Source: Pseudothauera nasutitermitis (GTDB lineage Bacteria; Pseudomonadota; Gammaproteobacteria; Burkholderiales; Rhodocyclaceae). From it: a DNA stretch of 64,000 bases. The translations under genes were made by a program, and so were the position numbers. Below are positions 1 to 9,719 of the stretch, piece by piece. The stretch covers positions 62,001-126,000 of the forward strand of contig NZ_SSOC01000008.1 of the NCBI RefSeq assembly GCF_004801295.1, given 5' to 3'. How positions within the stretch are numbered: the stretch's first letter is position 1; every line of letters begins with the position of its first letter. The notes beneath the pieces were generated by a model. It saw only the letters and a list, made by a program, of their open reading frames with translations. It did not search any database and was not told the origin of the DNA.

Positions 1-327
1 CTCTGCCCGTTGAAGCGCGCCAAGCCGCCGACGATGGCCTTGTCGTCGGCGAACGCGCGGTCGCCGTGCAGTTCTTCGAAATCGGTGAAGATCAGTTGCA
101 GGTAATCCAGCGTGTAGGGACGTTGCGGATGGCGCGCCACCTGGGCGATCTGCCAGGGGGTCAGCTTGGCGTACAGATCCTTGGTCAGCGTCTGGCTCTT
201 GGCCTCGAGGCGGGCAATCTCCTCGGAGATATCCACCGCCGAATCATCCTGCACGAAGCGCAGTTCCTCGATCTTGGCCGCGAGGTCGGCGAGCGGCTGT
301 TCGAAATCCAGAAAGGTGGTCTTCATC
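1..327 (-). CDS. accA: Acetyl-CoA carboxylase carboxyltransferase subunit alpha, N-terminal part (partial)
   Basis: This gene runs off the left edge of the window, so only its first 109 residues are visible. The alpha subunit of the carboxyltransferase pairs with AccD to move the carboxyl group from biotin-BCCP to acetyl-CoA, the first step of fatty acid synthesis in the cytoplasm. The protein starts [20 protein letters not shown] and continues with the family's coiled N-terminal helix, then a stretch containing [11 protein letters not shown] and [13 protein letters not shown], which are characteristic AccA blocks. The ATG is at 327. Full-length family members have about 320 residues, so roughly two thirds lie outside the window. 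Recognition is by sequence blocks, and no competing family fits. Confidence 0.93.
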
Positions 328-415
328 TGACCCGTCCAAACTTGAGAGGCGCGTATTGTACCCCCACCCCCGCCATGGGGAAGCGTGCGGATGCAAACCC
401 GCGCGTAAACAGAAA

Positions 416-437
416 CGGGCGGCCCGCGGGCCGCCCG
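416..437 (-). terminator. Rho-independent-type terminator of the BI-1 family gene
   Basis: A perfect 11-bp inverted repeat with no unpaired loop base (CGGGCGGCCCG and its complement) lies just past the stop of the Bax-inhibitor-like gene. Read on the minus strand it is followed by a T-rich run (TTTCTGTTTA). It separates that gene from accA. Confidence 0.7.
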
Positions 438-459
438 TTCCTCGCATGGCGACGAAGAA

Positions 460-1125
460 TCAGTCGCTGTTCATGAAGCCCAGCAGGTGCAGCAGGCTGG
501 TGAAGAGGTTGTAGATGGACACGTACAGGGTCACCGTGGCCATGATGTAGTTGGTCTCGCCGCCGTGGATGATGTTGCTGGTTTCGTACAGGATCAGACC
601 GGACATCAGCAGCACGAACATCGCCGACACGGCCAGCGACAGCGCGGGGATGGAGAAGAAGATCGCTCCCAGGCCGGCCAGGAAGGCCACCAGGATGCCG
701 ACCATCAGGAAGCCGCCCATGAAGGAGAAATCCTTGCGGGTGGTCAGCGCGTAGCCGGACAGGCCGAGGAAGATCGCCGCGGTGCCGCCCATGGCCTGCA
801 TGACCACGGCGTGGCCGTTGGGCATGGACAGGTAGTACGACAGGATCGGCCCCAGGGTGTAGCCCATGAAGCCGGTGAGCGCGAACACGGCGAGGATGCC
901 GGCCGAGCTGTTGCGCAGCTTGGTGGTCAGGAACAGCAGGCCGAAATAGCCCACCAGGGTCAGGATCAGCCCCGGATGCGGCAGGCCCAGCGACATCGAG
1001 ATGCCGGCCACGACCGCCGAGAAGGCCAGCGTGAGCGACAACAGGATGTAGGTGTTGCGGATGACCTTGTTGGTCGAGAGGACGGATGCCTCGGACCGGG
1101 TCATGGTGGTCATGCGGTTTTCCAT
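460..1125 (-). CDS. Bax inhibitor-1/YccA family inner-membrane protein
   Basis: This 221-residue protein has seven hydrophobic segments, filling most of residues 25-215, and belongs to the Bax inhibitor-1 (UPF0005) family. E. coli members YccA and YbhL are inner-membrane proteins; YccA is a substrate and modulator of the FtsH protease, and some family members leak calcium. What this copy does is not visible in the sequence. Support for the family comes from the pattern of short Gly-rich helices, the acidic C-terminal region and the ending HLLGFMNSD. The start at 1125 has a good ribosome binding site (AGGAGGT, nine bases upstream). It is a single-gene unit: the upstream hibernation-factor gene is 49 bases away and a strong terminator follows. 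Confidence 0.85.
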   Translation of the reverse strand: MENRMTTMTRSEASVLSTNKVIRNTYILLSLTLAFSAVVAGISMSLGLPHPGLILTLVGYFGLLFLTTKLRNSSAGILAVFALTGFMGYTLGPILSYYLSMPNGHAVVMQAMGGTAAIFLGLSGYALTTRKDFSFMGGFLMVGILVAFLAGLGAIFFSIPALSLAVSAMFVLLMSGLILYETSNIIHGGETNYIMATVTLYVSIYNLFTSLLHLLGFMNSD

Positions 1126-1174
1126 GGAACGTCTACCTCCTGTTCAAAGCGAAAAATCTGTGGGTCGGTCCGGT

Positions 1175-1516
1175 TCAGGCACCGGCCAGGGCCAGTTGGG
1201 GCATCCGCTGCGCGTGGAGGCGGCGTTGCAGCCTGCTCGCCAGCACGCGCGAAACGCGATCGGCCGCGCGGTCCACCGCGGTGCGCACCTCCAGTTCGGT
1301 GATCGCGAAGATCACGTCCGGCAGGTTGCGCAGGCGCAGTTGTACCACACAGCGCTTGTCGGTTCCGCCGCGCGGACCGTTCACATCGGCCACCTTCACC
1401 CGCGCCCACTGGATGTGGTCGCGGAAACGGCCGATGGCGAAACGCATCCGTCGCGCCACGTAGTCCTTCAGTCCCGGGTTGGCTTCGATGCCATCACAAC
1501 GCAGATCGATTCGCAT
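1175..1516 (-). CDS. HPF/RaiA-family ribosome-associated protein
   Basis: This 113-residue cytoplasmic protein matches the ribosome hibernation factor family (HPF/YfiA, also called sigma54 modulation proteins). These proteins bind the small ribosomal subunit in slow-growing cells and block the decoding site. It starts MRIDLRCDGIEANPGLKDYV, followed by the family's beta-alpha-beta fold with the basic surface helix around residues 15-35 (YVARRMRFAIGRF). The C-terminal end is Ala/Leu-rich and not conserved. The start is supported by AAGGAGA six bases upstream. It is less similar to the canonical long or short HPF than one would expect for the main housekeeping copy, so it may be a second family member. 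It lies 49 bases upstream of the BI-1 gene on the same strand. Confidence 0.8.
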   Translation of the reverse strand: MRIDLRCDGIEANPGLKDYVARRMRFAIGRFRDHIQWARVKVADVNGPRGGTDKRCVVQLRLRNLPDVIFAITELEVRTAVDRAADRVSRVLASRLQRRLHAQRMPQLALAGA

Positions 1517-1584
1517 GCCTGTCTCCTTGTATTGCGCACTGGATCGGCATGCTCACGGTCATGCCGAATGCTACGTCTAAGACT

Positions 1585-1633
1585 GTTCGGTAAAATCCGA
1601 GTTCAACGGAATCTTTATCCGGTTTTTCCGAAC
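1585..1633. promoter_or_regulatory. Imperfect inverted repeat before nhaR
   Basis: Two 14-15 base arms (GTTCGGTAAAATCCG at 1585-1599 and its near complement at 1620-1633) face each other across 20 bases in the divergent space between the HPF-like gene and nhaR. The right arm ends 11 bases before the nhaR ATG. This could be a LysR-type operator or an mRNA hairpin. The assignment is inferred from position. Confidence 0.45.
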
Positions 1634-1644
1634 ATTGGGGCCGC

Positions 1645-2661
1645 ATGCTCAATTTCAAGCAACTGCATCACTTCTGGAACGTCGCGCGTGCCGGCGGCAT
1701 CGTGCGCGCCAGCGAACGCTCCGGCCTGGCGCCGCAGACGCTCTCGGGCCAGATCGCCGCGCTGGAGGCCAGCCTGGGCATCACCCTGTTCCGCCGCCAG
1801 GGCCGCCGCCTGGCGCTGACCGAAACCGGACAGATGGTGCTGGCCTACGCCGAGGAGATCTTCCGCGTCGGCAGCGAACTGGAAGAGGCGCTGAACAGCC
1901 GCTCGGCCGGTCGCGTGGTGCCGTTCCGCGTGGGCGTCGCCGACGTGGTACCGAAGGCCATCGCCTGGCTGTTGCTGGCGCCGTCGATGGCCCTGCCCGA
2001 GCCGATGCGCATCGTCTGCCGCGAGGACAAGCTGGAACGCCTGCTCGGCGAACTGGCCATCCACAAGCTCGACGTGGTGCTGGCCGACAGTCCGCTGCCT
2101 TCCCACATGGATGTGCGCGGCTACAGCCACAAGCTGGCCGAATCCCCGGTCAGCCTGTTCGCCGCGGAGCCGCTCGCGGCCACGCTGGGCGAGCGCTTCC
2201 CGGCCTCCCTGGACCGCGCCCCGCTGCTGCTGCCGGGCGCCGAGGCGGCGGTGCGCGCGCCCCTGCTGCGCTGGCTGGAGGAACACCGCATCCGTCCGCG
2301 CATCGTCGGCGAATTCGACGACAGCGCGTTGATGAAGGCTTTCGGCGAGGCCGGCGCCGGCGTATTCCCGGCGCCCACGCTGATCGCCGAACAGGTCTGC
2401 CGCCAGCACGGCGTGCGCTGCATCGGCGAGGCCAGCCCGGTGATCGACGCGTTCTATGCGATCTCCGTGGAGCGCCGGCTGATCCATCCGGCGATCCGTG
2501 CGATCAGTCGGGAACACGGCACCGGCACGCGAACGCCCCATCCACCGCAGGACGCGGCGCCCCGGGAAACCCCGGCGGACGATGGGCCTGCTCCCCCCGC
2601 GGCCAGCGCCCGCCGTGTGGCCCGCACACGCAAACGGACGCGCGGCGAGCCGACCGGCTAG
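1645..2661 (+). CDS. nhaR: LysR-family transcriptional regulator, NhaR type
   Basis: This 338-residue LysR-type regulator aligns through residues 1-295 with E. coli NhaR, the Na+-responsive activator of nhaA. The winged helix-turn-helix is at residues 1-60 (LNFKQLHHFWNVARAGGIV, then a PQTLSGQIAALE recognition helix). The effector domain carries NhaR hallmarks: VGVADVVPKAIAW, LAIHKLDVVLADSPL and EFDDSALMKAFGEAGAGVF. A basic, Pro/Ala-rich tail of about 50 residues at the C-terminus is absent from E. coli NhaR. No nhaA is visible next to it, but an Mrp Na+/H+ antiporter lies about 39 kb away in this window. The gene ends two bases from the convergent response regulator. Confidence 0.88.
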   Translation: MLNFKQLHHFWNVARAGGIVRASERSGLAPQTLSGQIAALEASLGITLFRRQGRRLALTETGQMVLAYAEEIFRVGSELEEALNSRSAGRVVPFRVGVADVVPKAIAWLLLAPSMALPEPMRIVCREDKLERLLGELAIHKLDVVLADSPLPSHMDVRGYSHKLAESPVSLFAAEPLAATLGERFPASLDRAPLLLPGAEAAVRAPLLRWLEEHRIRPRIVGEFDDSALMKAFGEAGAGVFPAPTLIAEQVCRQHGVRCIGEASPVIDAFYAISVERRLIHPAIRAISREHGTGTRTPHPPQDAAPRETPADDGPAPPAASARRVARTRKRTRGEPTG

Positions 2662-2663
2662 GC

Positions 2664-3296
2664 TCAAACTTCCAGCCCGTGCTGCAGCGCGTAGCGCACC
2701 AGTTCGGCGTTGGAATGCACATTGAGCTTTTGCATCAGGCGTGCCTTGTGCGTGCTGATGGTCTTGGCGGAAACGTGCAGCACCTCGGCGATGTCGTTGA
2801 GGCTTTCGCCGCGCGCGATGCGCACCAGCACTTCGTACTCGCGATTGGAAAGGAGTTCGTGCGGCAGGCGGTCGCCGGCCAGCGAGGTTTCGAACACCAG
2901 CTTCTCGGCCAGCGCGAGGTCGATATGCCGTCCGCCGGTCGCCACCTTGCGCGCCGCGGCGATCAATACCTCCGGCTCGCTGTCCTTGGTCAGGTAGCCG
3001 GTGGCCCCGGCCTTGAGCACGCGCGCGGTGATCTGCGCCTCGCCGTGCATGCTGAGCACCAGCACAGGCAGACGCGGGTGTTCATCCTTGACGCGCTTGA
3101 CGAGGTCCACGCCGTGCGGCCCCGGCATGCTCATGTCGGTGATCAGCAGGTCGATGCCACCCCGGCGCAGGCTTTCCACCACCTCCCAGCCGTCGCGCGC
3201 CTCGGCCACCACCTCCATGTCGCCGGCCAGGGCGAGCACCTGACGCACGCCCTGGCGCACGATGGCATGGTCGTCGGCAATCAGGATGCGGATCAT
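2664..3296 (-). CDS. NarL/FixJ-family response regulator
   Basis: This 210-residue DNA-binding response regulator is encoded immediately after its likely partner kinase; the two genes share ATGA. The receiver domain fills residues 1-120 with the acidic pair at D8/D9, the phosphorylation site D54 (LLITDMSMPGP), S82 and K104. The LuxR-type helix-turn-helix is at residues 145-205 (LSNREYEVLVRIARGES, then SAKTISTHKARLMQKL). The overall order matches NarL/UhpA-type regulators that act as dimers at promoters. No target is evident from the neighbourhood. The start overlaps the kinase stop, implying translational coupling. Confidence 0.93.
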   Translation of the reverse strand: MIRILIADDHAIVRQGVRQVLALAGDMEVVAEARDGWEVVESLRRGGIDLLITDMSMPGPHGVDLVKRVKDEHPRLPVLVLSMHGEAQITARVLKAGATGYLTKDSEPEVLIAAARKVATGGRHIDLALAEKLVFETSLAGDRLPHELLSNREYEVLVRIARGESLNDIAEVLHVSAKTISTHKARLMQKLNVHSNAELVRYALQHGLEV

Positions 3297-5914
3297 GGCA
3301 TGACTCCCTCGGCATTCTCATCCTTCAGCGGGATTTCGACACGCAGACTCGTACCGGCCCCAGGCCGGCTGGAGAACCGCGCGCTGCCGCCGAACATGCG
3401 TGCGCGCTCGCGGATGCCCATCAGGCCGAAGGTTTTCTTGCCGCGGACTTCGTCCAGATCGAAACCGCCCCCGTCGTCGCGCACTTCCAGTACCACGTTC
3501 TCGTCGAGCTGGAAGATGTCCACCTCGACACGCGAAGCGCCCGCATGGCGGCTGATGTTGGTCAGCGACTCCTGCAGGATGCGGAACACCACAGTGGCGC
3601 GCGCGTCATCCAGCTCCAGTTCCTGCTCGGGCTGACTCAGTTCGCAATGCACGCCGGAGCGGGTGCTGAATTCCCCGACCAGCCATTCGGCGGCCGACCC
3701 CAGACCCAGGTCGAGCGCGGCCGGACGCAGGCTGCTGGCCACCCCGCGTACCACCTGGATGGTGCGGTCGATGCTCTTCTTCATCACGCTGACGCGCTGC
3801 GCCAGCGCGGGATGGTCCTCGCCGAACTGCAGTTGCAGCAGCGCCGCCTCCATGCGCAGGGCGGTCAGATGCTGGCCGAACTCGTCATGGATTTCCCGCG
3901 CGATATGGGTGCGCTCCTCCTCGCGCAGCTTCTCGTGGTGAGCGGCCAGTTCGCGCAGTTTCTGGCGCGAATCGAGCAGTTCCGCCTCGCGCGCCTTGCG
4001 CTCGGAGACGTCCTCCACCGTACCCGTGGTGCCGGAAGGGGTCGTTCCGCCCCTTTCGAATTCGGGCTCCGCGCGCTCGCGCACCCAGCGTGTCTTGCCG
4101 GCCGCGAGGATGCGGTATTCGATGTCGTGCGGCTCGCCGCCCAGCGCGGAACGCCAGGCCGCGCGCACGCGCGCGCGCTCGTCGGGGTGAATGGCGCTGA
4201 TCACCCGCCGGTGATTGATCGAAGTGCCGCGTTCGGCCCCGAAGATGCGGTAGGTTTCGTCCGACCAGGCGATGCTTCCGCTGCGCGCGCTGGCGTACCA
4301 GCTGCCCACGCGGGCCACTGCCTGGGCGCGGTTGAGCGCCCGTTCGGTGCGGCTCAGGCGCAGCAGCAGCGGCTTCACGTGGCGATGCACCACCGCGCCG
4401 CCAGCCAGCGCCACCAGCAGCACCAGCAGCACGCCGCCCCACAGGGTACGGCGCAGCGGCGCCTGCAGGTCGGCCACATCCACTTTCAGCACCACACCGG
4501 CGGCGCTGCCGGCGATCGGCGCATAGGCCGCCATCACCCGGCGCTGGCGATAATCGCGCACCAGCTCCACACCCGACTCCCCCTCCAGCGCACGGGCCAT
4601 CGGCGTGGGTTGCGGCTTGCGCGCCTGCACCAGCATGCGTTCGAAAGCCCGTCCGATGCGTCGGGTGGGAAAGCAGTGCTCCATCCCGTCCCCGTCCGGC
4701 TGCCCACAAACCACCAGTTCGCCGCTGCGCCCCAGCGCCGCGATGCGCTCGGCGAGCAGATCGAACGGGGCGAAGGGCATTTCCACCACGATGTCGCCGC
4801 GCTCTGCGTCGAGCGTGCGCCGGCTTTCGATCCACCAGCCTGCACGCAGCGTCAGCGCGGCCTCGCCGTCCCGCCCGAGCGGCATGCGCAGCCCCCCGTC
4901 GCGTGGCGCCCGGGTGCCGGGGGGCTCAATGCGGATCGAGACCGCCGCGGCACGTGCGCCGGCGAGGTTTTCGGGCGCAACGAACCAGTCCAGCGCCCCG
5001 CCTTCGGCCCTGCGCCGGGCTTCCTCGGCGATGCTGCCCGCCACCCGGAGTTCGGCATCGGCCAGCAGCAGGTGGGCGCGCAGGGATTCCGCCAGCGCGT
5101 CGCGCTGCCCCTGCAGGCTCGCGCCGGCCAGCAGGCCGCTGGTCAGCACCCCGCCGACCACCAGCATGCCCATCAGACCCACCGCACTGAGCGCAAACAC
5201 GCTGCGGTCCGGACGCCCCGCGAAATACGCCGCCACCGGCGGCGCGCCCACCGCCATGCGGAACAGCGCCAGCACCAGGGCGAGCAGCCCGCAGGCAGTA
5301 CCCATGCCGGTTTCCACCGACTCGCCGAACGGGCTCACCAGCAGCGGCAGTTCGACCAGAGGACCGAGCACGCCGACCAAGCCCAGGGCGAACAGTGCGG
5401 TGAGCGCGACGAACCACAGCTTCACGCCGCGTCCGCCAGCCAGACGGCCGAGCATGATCAGGCAGCCCGCCGCGAGCATCAGCCCGATGCTGCTGAACAT
5501 CGACATCCGCCCCGGCCAGAAGTCCGCGCGGCCGGGCTCCTGCCGAGTGTCGAGAATCAGGCGCAGCACGCCGTCGGCCGGATGGAGTCCGAGCAGGGCT
5601 TGCAGCAGCGGGCCGACTGCCAGCAACAGGGCCGCGCCGGCGAACAGGTCGCCGAGGTGTGGGCGGTCGGTGCGCAGGGCGATCACCGCGGCGCCGAGCA
5701 AGGCCAGCGCCAGCAGCGAGTTGGGGCCGCTGGTCTGCAGCACGGGCAGCCAGCGCATCAGGACGGTGGGCGCCAGGACGGCCCCCAGTGCCAGCGGCAG
5801 GCCGAACGCCGCCAGCAGGATGCCGATCAGCATCGGCAGCCGGGCCAGCCAGTGCGGATCGGATTCGATCCGCGGCCGGTGCGATCCGAACAGGGTGGCC
5901 GTGGCATCTGACAT
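3293..5914 (-). CDS. Membrane sensor histidine kinase (HisKA_3, PAS) of a NarL-type system
   Basis: From the start preferred here the protein has 873 residues. About 230 residues form hydrophobic segments, resembling a MASE-type membrane sensor. A large extracytoplasmic loop between two further membrane helices (about 250-490) follows, of CHASE-like layout but with no named family recognised. Next come a PAS domain (about 510-640, containing GSWYASARSGSIAWSDETYR and a WVRERAEPEFE core), a HisKA_3 dimerisation domain with the phospho-acceptor in AREIHDEFGQ (His about 676), and a HATPase domain with DDGGGFD and GLMGIRERA boxes. The frame stays open to an ATG at 6031, but residues 1-39 of that longer form look unlike protein and no start has a clear ribosome binding site. 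The ligand is unknown. It overlaps the response regulator by four bases. Confidence 0.9.
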   Translation of the reverse strand: MSDATATLFGSHRPRIESDPHWLARLPMLIGILLAAFGLPLALGAVLAPTVLMRWLPVLQTSGPNSLLALALLGAAVIALRTDRPHLGDLFAGAALLLAVGPLLQALLGLHPADGVLRLILDTRQEPGRADFWPGRMSMFSSIGLMLAAGCLIMLGRLAGGRGVKLWFVALTALFALGLVGVLGPLVELPLLVSPFGESVETGMGTACGLLALVLALFRMAVGAPPVAAYFAGRPDRSVFALSAVGLMGMLVVGGVLTSGLLAGASLQGQRDALAESLRAHLLLADAELRVAGSIAEEARRRAEGGALDWFVAPENLAGARAAAVSIRIEPPGTRAPRDGGLRMPLGRDGEAALTLRAGWWIESRRTLDAERGDIVVEMPFAPFDLLAERIAALGRSGELVVCGQPDGDGMEHCFPTRRIGRAFERMLVQARKPQPTPMARALEGESGVELVRDYRQRRVMAAYAPIAGSAAGVVLKVDVADLQAPLRRTLWGGVLLVLLVALAGGAVVHRHVKPLLLRLSRTERALNRAQAVARVGSWYASARSGSIAWSDETYRIFGAERGTSINHRRVISAIHPDERARVRAAWRSALGGEPHDIEYRILAAGKTRWVRERAEPEFERGGTTPSGTTGTVEDVSERKAREAELLDSRQKLRELAAHHEKLREEERTHIAREIHDEFGQHLTALRMEAALLQLQFGEDHPALAQRVSVMKKSIDRTIQVVRGVASSLRPAALDLGLGSAAEWLVGEFSTRSGVHCELSQPEQELELDDARATVVFRILQESLTNISRHAGASRVEVDIFQLDENVVLEVRDDGGGFDLDEVRGKKTFGLMGIRERARMFGGSARFSSRPGAGTSLRVEIPLKDENAEGVMP

Positions 5915-6530
5915 GAACAGGGCCGCCGGACGCGCCGGCCGGTCGTTGTTATTCCCTCGCCATGGGATTCGATCAAAATCCATCAGGCGGCGCAAGCATC
6001 CGCTCCCATAACCACCGTCATCGGCGATCATCCCGGGGTACGATCGATTTCACGGTGCTACTGCGACGTCAGACAAAAAGGGTAGACTGCGGCATAGACT
6101 GTATCATCAGGACGGCGCCGTCAAAGAATCGGCCATCTCCCCTGCCCTGTCCAACCGGTGGGGAGTTGCTGCGTGGCGCGAACCGTCATGCCTTGCCAGC
6201 AATCCTGCGAAGCGCGCGCAGACCGCCACGGCATCAGTCGTGGGCGCTGTACGACACTTCCGGAAAATCGCACGGATACGACCGCCGACCACCGCTGCAT
6301 TCGACCATCAGTCGGCGCGCGACGAAACGGGGAGAAGTGACCGCACAAGGACAGTCGATTATCGCCATTAGATGCCATATGAGGCAACTCGTCAATACAA
6401 GCAACCATATCAGATACCAACCAGAAAGGAAATATACCTGATATGGCACACCTCGCCAATCAAACCCCTACCCCAGATCAGTCATGCAGCGGCGCCACCG
6501 CGCGAATCGGGGTGGATATTCTGCACCGAA
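5915..6530. promoter_or_regulatory. Long divergent intergenic region between the sensor kinase and XRE genes
   Basis: About 600 bases lie here without a convincing gene, and they are noticeably more AT-rich than the surroundings. Around 6083-6101 the heptamer TAGACTG occurs twice, 12 bases apart. The right third holds three copies of an operator-like motif (listed separately). The region must contain the promoters of both the kinase and the XRE gene, but I cannot pick -35/-10 boxes with confidence. Short open frames here have no recognisable product. Confidence 0.5.
6375..6446. promoter_or_regulatory. Three-copy operator-like motif CCATATSAG upstream of the XRE gene
   Basis: CCATATGAG occurs at 6375-6383, CCATATCAG at 6405-6413, and the exact inverted copy CTGATATGG at 6438-6446. 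Spacing is 30 and 33 bases, close to three helical turns, so the sites fall on one face of DNA. The last two form a perfect 9-bp inverted repeat. They end 84 bases before the chosen XRE start. Autoregulation by the downstream repressor-like protein is the simplest reading, inferred from position. Confidence 0.5.
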
Positions 6531-7028
6531 ATGCCGATGAGTCTTGCTGACCGGATCCGGCAGGCACGCAATGCGCTGCGGATGAAGCAAGGTGAAGTCG
6601 CTTCGATCGCGGGCATCCCGCTGAGCACCTATCGGAAATACGAAGGCGGTACCACCGAACCCGGAGCGGCCGCCATCGCGGGCCTGCTCAGGACGGGAAT
6701 GAGTGCCAACTGGCTGCTCACCGGCGAAGGACCGATGCTGATGGGAAGGCCCGACGGGCCACACGACGACCCTGCTCCCGCAGCGCAGGACCGCCCTGGC
6801 GCGGCCTGGGACGAGGCCACGGCGGACGCCCTGCCGTTCAACGGCGCGGCAATGCGCCGCATCATCGCCGGCGTGCTGGAAGCCCAGCGCGACTGGCGCG
6901 ACCTCTCCGCCGACGAACTGGCGCAGCGCGCCGTGGGACTGTACGCCCAGGCGATGACGCCCCAGCCGCGCCTGCCGCACGGCCAGGACCGGAAAACCCG
7001 AGGGAACAGCAAGGACAGGCCGGTCTGA
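6531..7028 (+). CDS. XRE-type helix-turn-helix DNA-binding protein
   Basis: This 165-residue protein begins MPMSLADRIRQARNALRMKQ and carries a Cro/CI-type helix-turn-helix at residues 4-60 with the typical Q-helix-turn (GEVASIAGIPLSTYRKYEGG). A Gly/Pro/Asp-rich linker follows at about 65-95, then a short helical C-terminus (about 105-140), probably for dimerisation. The frame is open back to 6372, but the residues before 6531 look unlike protein. The HTH fold begins directly after the ATG at 6531, with a second ATG at 6537. Similar short regulators occur in prophages and as chromosomal orphans, and nothing else phage-like is nearby. Its targets are unknown, though the repeated motif upstream suggests self-regulation. 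Confidence 0.75.
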   Translation: MPMSLADRIRQARNALRMKQGEVASIAGIPLSTYRKYEGGTTEPGAAAIAGLLRTGMSANWLLTGEGPMLMGRPDGPHDDPAPAAQDRPGAAWDEATADALPFNGAAMRRIIAGVLEAQRDWRDLSADELAQRAVGLYAQAMTPQPRLPHGQDRKTRGNSKDRPV

Positions 7029-7109
7029 GGCCGGCGAGGTCTGTTAGAATCCGCGGCCGCGGACGCCCTGCAACGGCGTGCAGCACCGGAACCCGCGACG
7101 GGCCGGAGC

Positions 7110-7194
7110 TGGTGCCGGGAGTGGGACTCGAACCCACACACCTTGCGGCGGCGGATTTTGAATCCGCTGCGTCTACCGATTCCGCCATCCCGGC
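7110..7194 (-). tRNA. tRNA-Leu (anticodon CAA)
   Basis: An 85-base class II tRNA is encoded on the minus strand. The acceptor arm GCCGGGA (7194-7188) pairs with TCCCGGC, followed by A73 and an encoded CCA (7112-7110). The anticodon stem GCGGATT/AATCCGC encloses CAA, reading UUG codons. The T arm carries GGTTCGAGTCC. The extra arm is long enough for a leucine tRNA. It sits 48 bases before queA on the opposite strand. Confidence 0.96.
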
Positions 7195-7242
7195 ACGGGA
7201 AGCCGTGCATTATCCACGATCACCGCAGCGCACAGCAAGCCG

Positions 7243-9382
<2,140 letters not shown>

Positions 9383-9410
9383 ACAGAGACGGCCGCTGCG
9401 GGCGGAAAAA

Positions 9411-9602
9411 CTAGCGCCCGAGAGATTTGGCGGAAACGCCGGCGATACCCCAGTTCTCCTTGGGCACATCGTGGACCCAGACGCGCACGTTCTCCTTCGG
9501 TGCGCCGACCGCCTCGACCAGCGCGGCGGTAACCTTTTCGATCACGGCGCGCTTCTGTTCTTCGGTGCGGCCTTCGATCATGTAGATCTGGGCGAATGGC
9601 AT
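9411..9602 (-). CDS. dmpI: 4-oxalocrotonate tautomerase
   Basis: The small enzyme (63 residues including Met) tautomerises 2-hydroxymuconate in the oxalocrotonate branch of catechol meta-cleavage. The mature protein starts with the catalytic Pro1 (PFAQIYMIEGRTEEQK) and keeps the active-site residues Arg11, Arg39 (ENVRVWV) and an aromatic residue at position 50 (Trp instead of the usual Phe). The longer open frame upstream (to 9713) runs through a GC-rich repeat and is not coding; the ATG at 9602 directly precedes the essential proline. It is the last gene of the lower-pathway run, separated from dmpH by two other genes. In Pseudomonas dmpI follows dmpH directly. Confidence 0.93.
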   Translation of the reverse strand: MPFAQIYMIEGRTEEQKRAVIEKVTAALVEAVGAPKENVRVWVHDVPKENWGIAGVSAKSLGR

Positions 9603-9659
9603 GATTGTGCTCCTTGCTGTCGAGGGGCCGGCGGCGCGTGCCCGCGCCATCGGCCGGAA

Positions 9660-9692
9660 CTCCCCTCGCGGGAGAGGGGCCGGGGGAGAGGG
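9660..9692. repeat. GC-rich palindromic intergenic repeat, copy 1
   Basis: Contains CCCCTCGCGGGAGAGGGG followed by a GGGGGAGAGGG extension, lying between the ABM-domain gene and dmpI. Similar units lie at 18757-18784 and 20988-21026. All three are in gaps between aromatic-degradation genes. Confidence 0.6.
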
Positions 9693-9719
9693 GGCGCCCC
9701 GCCAGGAGCGCACGGTGAA

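Noticed and set aside
3545-5911. Plus-strand open frame of 788 codons over the sensor kinase
   Set aside because: Antisense to a well-supported histidine kinase with all catalytic boxes.
6032-7028. Prophage or toxin-antitoxin module around the XRE gene
   Set aside because: No partner toxin, integrase or phage gene is present. Only the single regulator is supported.
9603-9713. N-terminal extension of dmpI to 9713
   Set aside because: It crosses a GC-rich palindromic repeat and would remove the catalytic N-terminal proline, which the enzyme requires.
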